Part shown: positions 17,523 to 26,857 of the stretch, one piece after another
Layout of the letters: every line of letters starts with the position of its first letter
How positions within the stretch are numbered: position 1 is the stretch's first letter
Source of the DNA: JAOSJL01 sp963704035
GTDB lineage: Bacteria > Actinomycetota > Acidimicrobiia > IMCC26256 > JAOSJL01
Direction: 5' to 3'
Length of the DNA: 64,000 nucleotides
NCBI GenBank assembly: GCA_963704035.1
Contig: CAVPGR010000002.1
Span: 744,001-808,000, forward strand
Program-made: the position numbers and the translations under genes
The notes under the pieces: generated by a model
Databases searched by the model: none
What the model was told of the DNA's origin: nothing
Seen by the model: only the letters and a program-made list of their open reading frames with translations

Positions 17523-18774
17523 CCTCTCCGGTGAAGAAAGAGCAAGCCGCGAGGCAAGGGACACCTCTCGGACTCGACGCGGACGCTCTGGCGGCGTGTG
17601 TGAACTGCGGGTTGTGTCTCCCGCACTGCCCGACGTTCCGCGTCACCGGTGAGGAGTCGGCGTCACCGCGGGGCCGGATCAACGCGATGCGCGGTGTCGA
17701 GGCGTTGGTCGCCGCACCCGAGGGTGCCTTCGTGGACTACATGGAGGCGTGCGTCCAGTGCCGTGCGTGTGAATCGGTGTGCCCGTCCTCGGTGCCCTTC
17801 GGAGCGCTCATGGAGGACACGCGAGCGGCTCTCGTGACCTCCGGGATCGATCGAGGACCGTGGGCGAAGCGGGCTCTCCATCGAGTCGGCCTGTGGCTCC
17901 TCGGTCATCATCGGCTCCTCGCACGTCGCGAGCGTGCTGCTGTCGTGGATACAGCGGATTCCCGGATTCCGGTCCCGGGTGGGCCTGCCGACGGATCTCG
18001 GTCGCGTGGAACGCCGGCGGGATCCGGGAGGAACCCGACGCAGTGGGGAGTGCGCTGCCGGACGTCTGGCTCTTCGACGGCTGCGTGATGGACCTCTGGT
18101 TTCGGCACACCCAGGACGCGTCACGACGACTCATCGAGGCGACCGGTGCACGTGTCGCTCCTCCCGGCCGCGGCAGTGACTGCTGTGGCGCCCTGCACCT
18201 CCACGCCGGACGTCCGGACGAGGCCCGGAGGCTGGCACGACGCGTGATGCGGTCCATGCCCGGGGACGCCCCGATCGTCGTCGACAGCGCGGGATGCGGA
18301 GCAGCCCTGAAGGAGTACGGACGCCTGCTCGGCACACCCGATGCAGAGCGGTTCGCCTCGCGTGTCCGTGACCTGTCGGAATGGCTCGCCGGTACCGATC
18401 TGCAGGTACCCCACACCGGACGCACCGTCGTGCTCCAGGAGCCGTGCCACCTCCGCTTCGCACAGGGTCTCGAGGGAGCGTGGCGCTCACTTCTCGAGAG
18501 CGCCTACACCGTGCGCGAAACAGCCGACGACGGCCTGTGCTGCGGCGCGGGGGGCCTCTACAACGTGCTCCAGCCCGATCTGTCGGCCGCCATCCTCGAG
18601 CGCAAGGCAGTGGCGATCCACGCGGTCGCAGAGGGCGCGATGGTGGCCTCCGCCAATCCGGGGTGCATTCTGCAACTTCGCACGGCGGGTCTCGAGGTAG
18701 AGCACCCGTCGGTGCTGATGGCCGCGGCACTCAGCCGTGAGGAACAGGGAGGCGGGAATGGCGGATCTGGATGA
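17519..18774 (+). CDS. glcF: Glycolate oxidase iron-sulfur subunit GlcF (frameshifted twice)
   Basis: Restored length 417 residues. It carries two 4Fe-4S sites (CVNCGLCLPHCPTF and CVQCRACESVCPSS) and then CCG domains (DCCGALHLHAG, GLCCGAGGLYNVLQ), the layout of GlcF and LutA/HdrD-type proteins. It passes electrons from GlcDE to the membrane quinone pool. One extra base near 17922-17929 and another near 18000-18025 change frame; the exact place of the second is not resolved. The GTG start at 17519 overlaps the glcE stop. The last 17 bases overlap the start of the next small gene. Confidence 0.85.
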
Positions 18775-18955
18775 GTTGATCGCGCAGCTGCGCTCGATCG
18801 AGGAGCAGCTGCGCGATCTCGCCTACGACCGGTTGCGCGAGAGGGCCGACGGTGTCGAGGGCGCCAAGGAACAGGAGAAGAGCCTCGAACAGGCCCGTCG
18901 TGCCGTGGCCCGTGCCCTGAAGGCTCTCGGTGGTGAACCCGATCCCTTCAGCTGA
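18758..18955 (+). CDS. Small coiled-coil protein
   Basis: 65 residues from ATG 18758, preceded by GGAGGCGGGA. Almost entirely helical and charged: DELIAQLRSIEEQLRDLAYDR and then a KEQEKSLEQARRAVARALKAL segment with regular Leu/Ala spacing. No family was recognised. It overlaps the 3' end of glcF by 17 bases and so belongs to that transcript. It may be a small structural or accessory protein; its function is unknown. Confidence 0.7.
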   Translation: MADLDELIAQLRSIEEQLRDLAYDRLRERADGVEGAKEQEKSLEQARRAVARALKALGGEPDPFS

Positions 18956-18964
18956 CCGGATCTA

Positions 18965-19996
18965 TCAGGCGTTGAGTGTGTCGATCATCTGACGCAGACG
19001 GGCCCAGTGGTGCCGGTCGAACCGGAACGCGATCCGGTCGAGGCCGACGTGGTCGTCGTCGCGTCGCTCCTGGTCGGTCGCTTCGATCCGTTCGATCTCA
19101 CCGCGTTCGATGATGTCCCCGAAGTCCTTGCTCAGCGCCGCCAGATCCGCGTCGCCGGGTGCACGCTTCATTCGGAGAATCAGCCTGGCGCCGACGAACC
19201 GCTGTGAGTGGTAGTTGCTGTAGAAATGGCTGATCTCCTCCACGGCCTCGTCGCAGTTGTCGGTGATGCGCACGAGTGACAGGTCTTCGGGCGCCACATA
19301 GGACTGCTTCTCGAGCTCGTCGGTCACGAAGTCGCGCCAGGTCTCCCAGTAGTGCCCGTGCGGCACGTCGAGAAGAACGATCGGAGCCGACGTGCTCTTG
19401 CCGGTCTGGATCAGCGTCAGGAGCTCGAACGCCTCGTCCATCGTCCCGAATCCGCCGGGCAGAAGGCAGAAGGCGTCGGCCTCCTTGACGAAGGTGAGCT
19501 TGCGCGTGAAGAAGAAGCGGAAGTTGATGAGCTTGGGGTCGTCGGCGAGGAACTGGGTGTTCTCGGCCTCGAACGGCAGGCGAATGCCGACGCCGAACGA
19601 CTGGTCGGGGCCGGCACCCTCGATGCCGGCCTCCATGATCCCGGGGCCCGCGCCGGTGATCGCCATCCAGTCGAGCTCACTCATGCGTCGGGCGAAGTCG
19701 CGGGTCTGGTCGTAGAGAGGGTCTTCGCGTCGTGTGCGGGCGGATCCGAAGATCGCCACCTTGCGTGCGCTGCGGTAGGGCTCGAAGACGTGGAAGGCGT
19801 AGCGCATCTCCTTGAGCGCGGCGCTCGCGATCTTGAGATCGCCGCGCCCCGCGTTGTCGCGGGCGAGGCGAACCGAGGAGGCGATGAGCTCGAAGATCAG
19901 ATCCGCGTTCGCGGTCTCGCCGAGTTCGTCGACGAGCTCGGCGATCTGCCGGTCGATCGCGGCCACTCCGGTTCGGTAACGGGGCAGCTTGTCCAT
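18965..19996 (-). CDS. LOG family protein (Rossmann-fold nucleotide-binding, TIGR00730-like)
   Basis: 343 residues. The lysine-decarboxylase-like/LOG motif PGGFGTMDE with the upstream ITGAGPGIMEAGIEGA and FGSARTRREDP are clear. LOG enzymes hydrolyse cytokinin or other nucleoside monophosphates to free base and ribose 5-phosphate. This one has an extra N-terminal helical part of about 80 residues and a long C-terminal extension, as in the longer bacterial LOG-like proteins, whose substrate is less certain. It is the last gene of a minus-strand group with pfkB and fbiC, 14 bases after the kinase stop. Confidence 0.88.
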   Translation of the reverse strand: MDKLPRYRTGVAAIDRQIAELVDELGETANADLIFELIASSVRLARDNAGRGDLKIASAALKEMRYAFHVFEPYRSARKVAIFGSARTRREDPLYDQTRDFARRMSELDWMAITGAGPGIMEAGIEGAGPDQSFGVGIRLPFEAENTQFLADDPKLINFRFFFTRKLTFVKEADAFCLLPGGFGTMDEAFELLTLIQTGKSTSAPIVLLDVPHGHYWETWRDFVTDELEKQSYVAPEDLSLVRITDNCDEAVEEISHFYSNYHSQRFVGARLILRMKRAPGDADLAALSKDFGDIIERGEIERIEATDQERRDDDHVGLDRIAFRFDRHHWARLRQMIDTLNA

Positions 19997-20010
19997 GGAA
20001 AAGGCGGTCC

Positions 20011-21003
20011 TCAGGAAAGCCGTGTAGCGGACAGATCCGCGAGCGACACCATCGGCCGGGGTCCGAGATGACTGATCGCTTCAGCGGCAGCCAGGGATCC
20101 CAGCTCACCGCACGAGGGAAGCGGTTCGCCGCGTGCGAGGCCGTGCAGGAACCCGGCGGCGAAGAGATCTCCGGCTCCGGTCGTGTCGACGAGATCGTCC
20201 ACGGGGACGGCGTCGACGACGTGCACTTCACCGTTGGTCACGATCACCGAACCACTGGCGCCGCGGGTGAGCACGGCGATGTCGCAGCGGCCGCGCACCG
20301 CCTGGAGTGCCTCGTCGAAGGTCGCGACCTCGAAGAGCGAGCGAATCTCCTCCTCGTTGGCGAACAGCACGTCGATCTGGTCGTCGAGCAGTTCCCGGAA
20401 GTCATCGCGGTGGCGGTCGACGCAGAACGGGTCCGACAGCGTCATCGCCACCATGCGGTCGGCGTCACGGGCGGCGGTCAAGGCCCGTCGGATGGCCTCC
20501 ATGGCCGGGGGCTGGTCCCACAGGTAGCCCTCGACGTAGGTGATGGCGGCGTCACTGACGAGAGACAGGTCGAGGTCGTCGTTACCGAGCTCCGCCGCAC
20601 ATCCGAGGTAGGTGCACAACGTGCGCTCGGCGTCGGGCGCCACGATCACGAGGCACCGTCCGGTCGGTGCGCCATCGGTCGTGGGGCGTGCGGTGAAGCG
20701 CACGCCGAGCGACTGGAGATCGTGCTGGAAGGCCCGACCGAGCTCGTCGTCGTGGACGCGGCCGATGAACCCCGTCCGGGAACCGAAGGAGGCGAGACCG
20801 GCGATGGTGTTCGCCGCCGATCCGCCGCTGGTCTCGGTCGTGGGTCCCATGTCGGCGTAGACGGCCTCGCTGCGCTCGATGTCGACCATCATTGCCGCGC
20901 CGCGCAGCAGCTCGTGGCGCACGACGAACGCGTCGTCCTCGAAGCTGAGGACGTCGACGAGGGCGTTGCCGAGTCCGGCGACGTCCAGGGTCGGTTCGCT
21001 CAA
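20011..21003 (-). CDS. PfkB family sugar/nucleoside kinase (adenosine kinase-like)
   Basis: 330 residues from TTG 21003. PfkB marks: GGSAANTIAGLASFG near residue 60 and the C-terminal DTTGAGDLFAAGFLHGL with the catalytic Asp. The segment order resembles adenosine/ribokinase-type bacterial proteins. The TTG overlaps the fbiC stop in TTGA, so translation is coupled to FbiC. That coupling is unusual for a purine salvage enzyme and may mean that it acts in a nearby pathway. The alternative reading is a general carbohydrate kinase. Confidence 0.88.
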   Translation of the reverse strand: MSEPTLDVAGLGNALVDVLSFEDDAFVVRHELLRGAAMMVDIERSEAVYADMGPTTETSGGSAANTIAGLASFGSRTGFIGRVHDDELGRAFQHDLQSLGVRFTARPTTDGAPTGRCLVIVAPDAERTLCTYLGCAAELGNDDLDLSLVSDAAITYVEGYLWDQPPAMEAIRRALTAARDADRMVAMTLSDPFCVDRHRDDFRELLDDQIDVLFANEEEIRSLFEVATFDEALQAVRGRCDIAVLTRGASGSVIVTNGEVHVVDAVPVDDLVDTTGAGDLFAAGFLHGLARGEPLPSCGELGSLAAAEAISHLGPRPMVSLADLSATRLS

Positions 21004-23409
21004 CGGAGTGCCTCCACAGGTGTGGGTCGGATCTCGACGGGTACGGACGGCGCGAACTGCTCGTCGCTGTCGGGTTCTCGGAGCCGGTGGCCCGACGTGG
21101 ATGTCCGCCCGTAGAGCGTGGTGCGTTGTTCGAGTGTGCGGCCCAGTGGCTCCACGATCGAGCGGAACTCCACCTCGCCGAGCTCCTGGCCGTGGTCGGC
21201 GCCCGCAGCGCGCGAGATGTTCTCGTCCATCAGGGTTCCCCCCAGGTCGTTGGCCCCGGCGCGCAGCAACTGCGCCGCACCCGACGCGCCGGTCTTGACC
21301 CAGGAGACCTGGATGTTGTCGATCCAGCCGTGGTAGGCGATGCGGGCAACGGCGTGGACGAGCAGCGTTTCGCGAAACGTGGGGCCGGGGCGCGCGCGGT
21401 GCTGCAGGAAGATCGGCGAGGCCATGTGGACGAAGGGCAGGGGGACGAACTCCGTGAAGCCGCCGGTCTCCTTCTGAAGAGCGCGAGTGCGGGTGAGGTG
21501 CCGGGCCAGGTGCACCGGTCGTTCGAGGTGACCGAACATGAGCGTGACGTTCGAACGGAGCCCGACGCCGTGGGCCGTGCGATGTGCATCGAGCCACTCG
21601 TCGGTCGAGATCTTGTCGGGGCAGAGAACGGCGCGCACCTCGTCGTCGAGAACCTCGGCGGCGGTGCCGGGCAAGCGTGGCGAGACCGGCCTCGCGCATC
21701 GAGACGAGGTAATCGCGAAGCGGTATCTCGAGTCGTGCGCTCCCTCGGTGACCTCCAGCGCGGTGAAGCCGTGGACGTGGATGTCGGGAGCGACGGCCTT
21801 CACGTCCCTGACGACGTTGCGGTAGTAGTCGCCGTCGAAGTCGGGGTGGATGCCACCCTGGAGGCACACCTCGGTCGCGCCACAGTCGACGGCTTCGAGG
21901 ACACGCCTCTGGATCTCCTCCCGATCGAGCAGGTATGGCTTCCCGCGCAGGTTGAGAGACAGTGGTCCCTTCGAGAAGGCGCAGAACCGGCACTTGAAGG
22001 TGCAGACGTTCGTGTAGTTGATGTTGCGGTTGCGCACGAAGGTGACGACGTCACCGACGACCTGCTGCCTCAACTCGTCGGCCGTCTCGGCGATAGCGAC
22101 GACCTCGGGACCTCGCGCCCCGAACAGGACCGTGATCTGCTCCACGTCGAGCTCGCGACCGGCGGCAACGTCGTCGAGGACCTCACCCACCGGACCACCC
22201 GCCCGGGGAGTCCCGACGAGCAGGTCGGGCGGCGCGACGGTGCCTCCCGACGACCACGCATCGTCGCGGGCGAGACCCTCCGCGTCGGAACGGACGAGCA
22301 CGCCGAAACGTGTCGCCTCGTCGAGCCACCGGCTCGGATCTGCGACGAATTCGGGATAGATCGTGAGACGTGGCGCGAGCACCTTGCCGGCCGACCGTGT
22401 CACCTCGTCGAGACGTTCGAGTGCCGGCCAGGGCCGCTCGGGATTGACGTGATCGGGCGTCACCGGCGACACGCCGCCCCAGTCGTCGATACCCGACCGG
22501 ATCAGCTCCGCCGGATCATCGCTCAGGTTGGGCGGGGCCTGGAGGTGGATCGACGGATCGAGCAGGACCCGCGCCGCCGCGACGGTCCACCAGAACTCCT
22601 CGGGGTCGCACGGCGGCTCACGGTGCATCGACGTGCCCGGCTTGGGAAGGAAGTTCTGGACGATCACCTCCTGGACGTGTGCCGTGCCGCCCGTGCGCCG
22701 CGTCGATGGCGAGCAACGCGTCGACACGTTCGTCTCGCGTCTCGCCGATCCCGACGAGGATTCCCGTCGTGAACGGAATGCCCAGCTCGCCGGCGGCTTC
22801 CAACGTGGCCAGACGCCGCTGCGCCGTCTTGTCGGGCGCGCCGTGATGCGGGCCGCCCGGCTCGCCCAACCGGTCGGCGAGCGTCTCGATCATCATTCCC
22901 TGCGACGGCGACACGGCGCGCAGCGTCGCGAGATCGGCGGGTGAGAGCGCGCCCGCGTTGGCGTGGGGGAGCAGCCCGGTCTCCTCGAGGACGACCCCGG
23001 CGACGTGCGCGAGGTAGTCGACCGTGGAGTCGAAACCCTGCGCGGCGAGCCAGTCGCCGGCGGCGGGATACCGGTCTTCGGGCGCCTCGCCCAGTGTGAA
23101 CAACGCCTCGTGACAACCCGTGGCGGCACCGTGGCGAGCGATCGTGAGGACCTCGTCGACCGTGAGGTAGGGAGCGTCGAGGCGTGCCGGAGGTTTGGCG
23201 AAGGTGCAGTAGCCGCACCGGTCACGACACAGCATGGTGAGGGGGATGAACACCTTGGGTGAGTACGTGATCCGGTCGCCGAACGCCTGATCCCGGATGC
23301 GAACCGCCTCGGACGCCAGGCTCTCGGGCTCTTCGTCGACCACGGCGTACGCGGCGTCGCTGCGTACCGTCCGGTCGCGATTCGGGGGCACCTGCGAGGG
23401 CCGAAGCAT
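21000..23409 (-). CDS. fbiC: FbiC, fused CofG-CofH FO synthase (frameshifted three times)
   Basis: Restored length 802 residues, against about 856 for FbiC of M. tuberculosis. Both radical SAM domains carry CxxxCxxC: CRDRCGYCTF in the N half (CofG) and CTFKCRFCAF in the C half (CofH). It makes 7,8-didemethyl-8-hydroxy-5-deazariboflavin (FO), the F420 chromophore, from tyrosine and a pyrimidine. Other marks: VIVQNFLPKPGT, PGTAAEVLDDEVR, GGFTEFVPLPFVH and GANDLGGTLMDENISRAAG. One extra base lies near 22680, one base is missing near 21731 and one is extra near 21672. The fused arrangement is typical of actinobacteria. Confidence 0.92.
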
Positions 23410-23506
23410 CGGCTCAGCCTAGGCGCCGAGTGTCTCGTTCGAGCACAACCTCAGCCGGCGTCGACGGTGAGGGGCAGGATCGCACACGCTGCGTACCTGC
23501 AACTAT

Positions 23507-23520
23507 GTTCCCTCTGGAAC
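23507..23520. promoter_or_regulatory. Candidate promoter/operator before the acyl-CoA operon
   Basis: A TATGTT hexamer at 23504-23509 is a plausible -10 element, and it runs into a small palindrome, GTTCC-CTCT-GGAAC, at 23507-23520, 17 bases before the ATG of the acyl-CoA dehydrogenase. I found no convincing -35. The position would suit a repressor that blocks promoter opening. Five-base arms can occur by chance, so this is tentative. Confidence 0.3.
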
Positions 23521-23536
23521 CCGGGGGCACAGGAAC

Positions 23537-24739
23537 ATGGCGATCAGCGATCTCGAAGTCGGCCTCACCGACGAGGGCCGCGCCGTGCAATCTTCCGCGC
23601 ACCGGTTCGCGGCCGAGATCCTGCGCCCGGCCGGGCGCGAGCTCGACCGCATGGTCGACCCCGCCGACGTCATCGCGCAAGGCTCCCCCCTCTGGGACAC
23701 CTTCGGGCGCTACCGCGAACTGGGCCTCGACGCCATTGCGCAGGATCCCTCGCTCGACCCCGTGACGCAGGCCCGCCTCGGCTGCATCGTCAACGAGGAG
23801 CTGGCCTGGGGTGACGTCGGCCTCGCCATCTCGCTGGGCCTGAGCCAGTTCCACCCTCCGTTCGTGGAGATGTCCGCCGACTCCGAGCTGATCGACCGCT
23901 TCTGCTCCCCGCAGCGGCCCACGATCGGTTGCTGGGCGCTCACCGAGCCCGACCACGGGAGCGACACCGTGGGCCCTCCCGAGGACTACCTCTCCGACCC
24001 TGCGAGGCGTCCGAACTGCATCGCCCGGCCCGAGGGCTCCGACTTCGTGATCAACGGCCAGAAGGCGGCCTGGGTGTCCAACGGTTCGATCGCGGATCTG
24101 GCGGTGCTGTTCTGCGCCTACGACGACAGGAGCGGCACCCTCGCCGGCTCGGTTTTCGTCGTGCCACTCGACCTCCCCGGCGTCGAACGTCCACCGCCCC
24201 TCGACAAGCTCGGCCAGCGCTCCCTCAACCAGGGCGAGATCTTCTTCAGCGAGGTGCGGGTCCCGGCATCGCATCGCGTGATCGACCCCGAGCTCTACCC
24301 GCTCGCTCTCGAGGGCATGCTCGCCTTTGCCAACGCGGCCATGGGCCAGCTCTTCGTCGGCGTCGCCCGTGCCGCGTACGAGCTGGCACTCGACTACTCG
24401 AAGGAACGCGTGCAGGGAGGCCGGCCCATCTTCGAACACCAGAGTGTGCGCGGACGCCTCTTCGAGATGTTCACCAGGACCGAGGCGGCGCGGGCGCTGG
24501 CTCGCCGTGTCGCCGCCCACAACGCGGCGTCGGAGCCGGTGCTGCAATACTCGATCGCCACGAAGGTGTTCTGCACCCAGGCCGCGTTCGACGTGGCGAC
24601 CGCGGCACTGCAGATATTCGGCGCCAACGGCCTGACCCGCGAGTACCCGATCGAGAAGATCCTGCGCGACGCGCGAGCGTCGCTCATCGAGGACGGCTGC
24701 AACGAGGTGCTCTCCCTCGTCGGGGCCTCAAAGCTGTAG
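23537..24739 (+). CDS. Acyl-CoA dehydrogenase family protein
   Basis: 400 residues from ATG 23537. N-terminal helical domain, then the FAD-binding middle domain with CWALTEPDHGSDT, GQKAAWVSNGSIADLAVLF, and the C-terminal four-helix domain with GRPIFEHQSVRGRLFEMFTRTEAARALARRV, LQIFGANGLTREYPIEKILRDARASLIEDG. The catalytic base region ASLIEDGCNE has Glu-Asp as in many members. The first gene of a tight operon with a nitroreductase, a thiolase and an acyl-CoA ligase; together they fit beta-oxidation of a specific acyl-CoA, but the acyl group is not identifiable. Confidence 0.9.
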   Translation: MAISDLEVGLTDEGRAVQSSAHRFAAEILRPAGRELDRMVDPADVIAQGSPLWDTFGRYRELGLDAIAQDPSLDPVTQARLGCIVNEELAWGDVGLAISLGLSQFHPPFVEMSADSELIDRFCSPQRPTIGCWALTEPDHGSDTVGPPEDYLSDPARRPNCIARPEGSDFVINGQKAAWVSNGSIADLAVLFCAYDDRSGTLAGSVFVVPLDLPGVERPPPLDKLGQRSLNQGEIFFSEVRVPASHRVIDPELYPLALEGMLAFANAAMGQLFVGVARAAYELALDYSKERVQGGRPIFEHQSVRGRLFEMFTRTEAARALARRVAAHNAASEPVLQYSIATKVFCTQAAFDVATAALQIFGANGLTREYPIEKILRDARASLIEDGCNEVLSLVGASKL

Positions 24740-24748
24740 GAGGCAATT

Positions 24749-25537
24749 GTGGAGTTGTTCGAAGTGATCGGCCGACGACGTTCCATCCGGTTCCTGCTCC
24801 CGTTCCGTCCCGTGGAACACGAGAAGATCCAGTGCATGCTCGAAGCAGCACGCCTGGCCTCGCACTGGGGCAACGTGGCGAGCCTGCGTGCACTGGTGAT
24901 CGAGCGCGATCAGGCCTCCCAGGAGGTGCTCGACGCCCTGCCGTCGCCGGTCGGCGGATATCAGGTCCCCCTCGCTCCGGTGGTGATCGTGTGGTACATC
25001 GAGACCGGCGCCACCGCCGAGGTCGGCGACCGGCTGCGCGAGCTGGTCGACGTCGGCGCGGTCGGCTACGGCGACGACAAACGCGAGGAAGCCGAGACAC
25101 AGCTCATACCCGTGATGGAGGCGGCCTCCGAGATCCTGCGTCAGCCGGGCCTCGGAGAGGTGGACTGCGGCCAGGGCATCGCCCAGGCCACGCTCGTGGC
25201 GTTCTCCCTCGGCCTGGGAACCTGTTGTCTGGGTTCGGGTGACCCCGACGGTGTGCGAGAGAAGTTGGGGCTCCCCGACACGTGCCGGGTTCTCGTCACG
25301 CAGACGGTCGGCTACCCGGCGGAACAACCCGAGGCCGGCGGGCAACGGCCCCGCCCACCGTTCGGGGAGATGTTCCACCTCAATGCCTACGGGGAGGCCT
25401 TCCCGCGCTCCGACGAGGTGGTCGACGACCTGAAGCGACAGCAGATGATCCAGCCCCCGGCGCCGTTGCCGTGGCGCGAGGAGGAGCTGCTCTACCTGCG
25501 GCGTGGCCTCGACCTGAAGGGCCAGGGGCTGCTCTGA
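24749..25537 (+). CDS. Nitroreductase family protein
   Basis: 262 residues, GTG start with AGGAGG seven bases upstream. An FMN-dependent nitroreductase fold is indicated by RRRSIRF at residues 9-15, the SHWGNVASLRALVIERD segment, DCGQGIAQATLVAFSLGLGTCCLGS and the C-terminal TVGYPAEQP. Family members reduce nitroaromatics, quinones or enals with NAD(P)H. Here it lies between acyl-CoA dehydrogenase and thiolase genes in a coupled operon (its stop overlaps the thiolase ATG), so a role as an accessory reductase in acyl-CoA breakdown is an inference. Confidence 0.88.
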   Translation: MELFEVIGRRRSIRFLLPFRPVEHEKIQCMLEAARLASHWGNVASLRALVIERDQASQEVLDALPSPVGGYQVPLAPVVIVWYIETGATAEVGDRLRELVDVGAVGYGDDKREEAETQLIPVMEAASEILRQPGLGEVDCGQGIAQATLVAFSLGLGTCCLGSGDPDGVREKLGLPDTCRVLVTQTVGYPAEQPEAGGQRPRPPFGEMFHLNAYGEAFPRSDEVVDDLKRQQMIQPPAPLPWREEELLYLRRGLDLKGQGLL

Positions 25538-26844
25538 TGCGCTTCGACGCCGTCATCACCGGGGTCGGCATGACCCGATTCGCCAAGCACCCCGACCGGG
25601 GCCTGAAGGACCTGAGCGCCGAGGCGGTGAACGCCGCGGTGGCCGACGCCGGCATCACGCTCGACGACCTCGATGCCGCGTATGTGGGCAACTGCGCCGC
25701 CGGGCTCGTCACGGGCCAGGAGTCCGTGCGGGGCCAGGTGGTCCTCTCTCCGCTCGGCGTGGGCAAGATCCCGATCATCAACGTCGAGAACGCGTGTGCC
25801 AGCGGGTCGACAGCGCTCCACCAGGCCTGCGCGATGGTCACCGCGGGAATGCACGACATCGTGCTGGCTCTCGGTGTGGAGAAGCTCACCCACCCCGACA
25901 AGATGCGGAGCTTTGCCGCGTTCGCCGGAGCGATGGACGTGGACGAGCTGGGGGAGATGATGGCGCTGTTCTCCGGTCCCGCCCCGGCCGGAAATGACGG
26001 CGCCGACGACAGTGACACGGGAGGGGACGGTACAGAGGGGAGCGGTGCCGGTGGAGGTGATGCCGGTGGAGGTGATGCCGGTGGAGCCGGCGCCGGCACG
26101 AACCGTTCGATGTTCATGGACATTTACGCCATGGCCGCCCGCCACCACATGGAGCGCTACGGCACCACGAAACGCCAGTTCGCAGCGGTCGCCGCCAAGA
26201 ACTCCCTGCACGGCAGCCTCAACCCACTTGCCCAGTTCCGCGAGGAGCTCAGCATCGACGAGGTGCTGGCCGACCGGCTCATCGTCGAGCCCCTGACACG
26301 CTCGATGTGTTCACCGATCGGCGACGGTGCCGCGGCCGCGGTCGTGATGAGCCCACGGAAGGCCACTGCGCTCGGTGTCGCCGATCCCGTCGAGGTCACG
26401 ACGATGGTGATGCACTCGGGCTGGAACCACACAGAGGACGAACCCGACACCGTGCAGCTCTGCGCGGCCGACGCCTACGAGGAGGCCGGGTTGGGCCCCG
26501 ACGACCTCGACGTCGTCGAACTGCACGACGCCTCTGCCCCTGCGGAGATCATCGGCTACGAACAGCTCGGTCTCTGCTCGGAGGGTGAGGGCGGCAAGCT
26601 GGTCGAGTCGGGCGACACCCAACTCGGTGGCCGGCTACCCGTCAACACCTCGGGTGGGTTGTTGCGCAAGGGCCACCCCGTCGGCGCGACCGGGCTGGCA
26701 CAGATCGTCGAGCTCACCTCGCAGCTCCGGGGCCGCGCCGGTCCACGCCAGGTCGAGGGTGCCCGCACCGCCCTCGCCCAGAACGGTGGCGGCAAGAAGG
26801 GCAACGACGCAGCCGCGATGCTCGTCACGGTGCTCCAGGCCTAG
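25537..26844 (+). CDS. Thiolase family protein (SCP-x/acetyl-CoA acetyltransferase-like) with Gly/Asp-rich insert
   Basis: 435 residues. The catalytic Cys is in VENACASGSTALHQA near residue 88, His residues are in VELHDASAPAE and GHPVGATGLAQI, and the C terminus reads AQNGGGKKGNDAA where typical degradative thiolases have CxNGGG-like Cys. The missing second Cys is as in SCP-x-type and other divergent thiolases. About 35 residues of low-complexity Gly/Asp/Ala are inserted near residues 150-188 between LFSGPAPAG and NRSMFMDIYA, encoded partly by a 15-base tandem repeat (26056-26085). The start overlaps the nitroreductase stop by one base. Confidence 0.85.
   Translation: MRFDAVITGVGMTRFAKHPDRGLKDLSAEAVNAAVADAGITLDDLDAAYVGNCAAGLVTGQESVRGQVVLSPLGVGKIPIINVENACASGSTALHQACAMVTAGMHDIVLALGVEKLTHPDKMRSFAAFAGAMDVDELGEMMALFSGPAPAGNDGADDSDTGGDGTEGSGAGGGDAGGGDAGGAGAGTNRSMFMDIYAMAARHHMERYGTTKRQFAAVAAKNSLHGSLNPLAQFREELSIDEVLADRLIVEPLTRSMCSPIGDGAAAAVVMSPRKATALGVADPVEVTTMVMHSGWNHTEDEPDTVQLCAADAYEEAGLGPDDLDVVELHDASAPAEIIGYEQLGLCSEGEGGKLVESGDTQLGGRLPVNTSGGLLRKGHPVGATGLAQIVELTSQLRGRAGPRQVEGARTALAQNGGGKKGNDAAAMLVTVLQA
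26056..26085. repeat. 15-base tandem repeat, two copies, inside the thiolase gene
   Basis: GGTGATGCCGGTGGA is present twice without a gap at 26056-26070 and 26071-26085, with a degenerate copy before it. It keeps the frame (5 codons) and encodes GDAGG repeats in the low-complexity insert of the thiolase. Confidence 0.9.
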
Positions 26845-26857
26845 GAGGAGCCGACCG

